From contig JBLDXI010000028.1 in the NCBI GenBank assembly GCA_047495785.1, forward strand, positions 1,905,462-1,969,461: a stretch of DNA of 64,000 bases, in the 5' to 3' direction. The notes beneath the pieces were generated by a model. It did not search any database and was not told where the DNA came from. It saw nothing but the letters and a program-made list of their open reading frames with translations. Below are positions 63,901-64,000 of the stretch, piece after piece. Both the position numbers and the translations under genes were made by a program. Numbering within the stretch: the first letter of the stretch is position 1; each line of letters begins with the position of its first letter. The DNA is from Lepidodermella squamata. Taxonomy: Eukaryota; Gastrotricha.

Positions 63901-64000
63901 TGCAAGATCTGCATAAGCAATTAGGACTTAACAGGCCGGCGAAGGTGAAAAAGCTAACACAAAATCTGAACGACAAGAAAAATTACGTCATGCACTATCG
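60918..64000 (+). CDS. Protein-primed DNA polymerase B of the Maverick, 3' end outside window
   Basis: Open from ATG 60918 to the window edge (at least 1,027 codons). The N-terminal region has three repeats of an NP.T..I...G..Y..L type (around GRRIKVGGRAYNTLL, NPITQKYISIG and NPKTLKFIKWGGPTYNKM). Next is the family's ECIIWSMLACLHPVD region and a zinc-type segment (WCLQCLTGF). The 3'-5' exonuclease follows: Exo I YCDAETTL, Exo II FHNLSGYDSH and Exo III YLKTDVLLLAD. Between Exo I and Exo II lies HCHVCRSALGDDKVRDHDHL, common in Maverick polymerases. Polymerase motif A is begun (YWDANALY). It replicates the linear element from a protein primer. Confidence 0.95.
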   Translation, partial: MTDNSETNVMGPNGRRIKVGGRAYNTLLRKGFELKDNRWTKGGMPYERTQRKTVLNPITQKYISIGSSNFKKLEKEFFYDEANNQLMKRGVSKIKRGSQDYQRLRKDGYILNSAGEMVFRGQKENHVINPKTLKFIKWGGPTYNKMIADGYIYIERINSLENNNYMEFNEQKNPEHLKNILYRLDIEAHNSGSDFHLFTEKVRESVVDYVQEKLEQNDNIKIVFNADLNWKKDNNSKSEHKWSSAVKAAPVIRKYDDIGSVVDQHFSQLGGSIENYEQRGSGWIFQNISRLRVCAFSYCPLGTGSYIPTPKFIADKKAVINVKNTDDECIIWSMLACLHPVDKNAQETSKYKFFKNELKHDGIKFPISWNDISNLEDQNRIKINVIEYKEKDGCHRLISYYASKKPYAQEVNLLRTTLRDGAKVIAHFSWIKNLSRLLPSSDQHKKHWCLQCLTGFDSEIKLKEHNCIVNGNVIVKFPPKGSQVIFKNYYKQLEVPFVFYCDAETTLTNSDVQKGRSLIYQKHVANSFGCLLASKVPEIRSKYWQFEGANCAEQFLRFLIKKQYSLRKFIQETNKDMVLSQPEQQSYDNAQHCHVCRSALGDDKVRDHDHLTGRFRGAAHNACNLNLNLKHSFIPVVFHNLSGYDSHLIMQAAGKVVNEINGEKIANFKKEDKKKRPNLLTIDVIANSSEKYLSFSIGKLRFIDSFQFMSESLDQIVSNLKKSGKRFAHFDEQLSKFTTEQRSLLLRKGVYPYDYIDSLDKLNETQLPNKSHFSNRLNSCSLDDNKIEITSISDEDYEHAQAVWSKLNCKTLKDYHDLYLKTDVLLLADCFDSFRDTCISYYDLDPAHYLGAPGLSWDAMLKYTRVELDLFDNKEMLEFVEKGIRGGIAVIPGRYAKANNEGMTDYDANAPKSFIMYWDANALYSFAMTQWLPQKDFEWIGPETITKDFVKSIGAKDEFGYMLEVDIDYPARLHNSHNDYPFCPEHILCEPSPHMQDLHKQLGLNRPAKVKKLTQNLNDKKNYVMHY

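Larger units (their letters stand above)
50340..64000. mobile_element. Maverick/Polinton (adintovirus-like) element, right end outside window
   Basis: It carries the full diagnostic set: retroviral-type integrase, protein-primed DNA polymerase B, packaging ATPase, adenain-type protease, double-jelly-roll major capsid protein and penton-like minor capsid protein, plus several small genes. Genes have no introns and are densely packed, with overlaps of a few bases, unlike the host genes around them. Every visible gene is open, so the copy looks young. Left boundary is uncertain (49787-50340). It lies downstream of the orphan WDR35 donor, so it may have inserted into that gene. Confidence 0.93.

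Noticed and set aside
1-64000. CRISPR arrays, bacterial operons, rRNA or tRNA genes
   Set aside because: No spaced direct repeats of CRISPR type and no recognisable rRNA were seen. I noticed no tRNA cloverleaf by eye, but a covariance-model scan would be needed to exclude one.

Overview
The window is animal nuclear DNA. Genes are split by short GT-AG introns (often about 50 bp, with T-rich acceptors ending in CAG or TAG), an AATAAA-type signal follows several stop codons, and recognisable orthologs of animal genes are present (PAAF1, 3-hydroxyacyl-CoA dehydratase, TRMT1, the intraflagellar transport gene WDR35/IFT121). The compact genes and intron style would suit a small-genome invertebrate such as a nematode, but the taxon is an inference and I cannot fix it from sequence alone.

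Region 1 (1-31.1 kb): a head-to-tail array of eight paralogous genes, all on the + strand. Each encodes a C3HC4 RING finger, a B-box-like CxH/CxxC/CxxC/H zinc site, a coiled coil, a short linker exon and a long run of ankyrin repeats: a TRIM-like front end joined to an ankyrin receptor. Gene 1 enters the window as a 3' fragment; genes 2-8 follow. Three subfamilies are visible. Type A (genes 2, 3, 5, 8) has a protein start like MAD.KPK.VRSS and an ankyrin region split over two exons. Type B (genes 6, 7) starts MVNDTS and has one ankyrin exon. Type C (genes 1, 4) has a single, more divergent ankyrin exon. Duplicated spacers, shared promoter blocks, blocks of near identity between neighbours and a relic of a lost type C gene show continuing turnover. 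Three large introns hold extra sequence, including a decayed LINE reverse transcriptase in gene 7.

Region 2 (31.9-46.1 kb): single-copy host genes. An intronless class C (GABA-B-like) GPCR is on +; TRMT1 (C-terminally truncated), PAAF1 and HACD are on -; WDR35/IFT121 is on +, divergent from HACD. WDR35 carries a 782-bp direct duplication of internal exons around a LINE fragment, an apparent single-base frameshift near its 3' end, and no recognisable terminal exons.

Region 3 (46.4-49.8 kb): a perfect-looking 1,672-bp tandem duplication. Each unit contains a 790-bp non-autonomous hAT element with an 8-bp target-site duplication (ATCAAAAT).

Region 4 (about 50-64 kb, running off the end): a large Maverick/Polinton (adintovirus-like) element. 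Its virion and late genes lie mainly on -: two-TM protein, fibre-like protein, VLTF3-like zinc-ribbon factor, DUF5679-like mini-protein, adenain-type protease, hydrophobic core-type protein, double-jelly-roll major capsid protein, small basic protein, penton-like minor capsid protein, an unknown 367-aa protein and the packaging ATPase. On + are small left-end genes, an integrase with an unusual N-terminal parvovirus-type phospholipase A2-like domain and a C-terminal chromodomain, and a protein-primed DNA polymerase B still open at base 64000. All genes in the visible part look intact. The most unusual items are the RING/B-box/ankyrin array, the PLA2-integrase-chromodomain fusion and the VLTF3-like factor.
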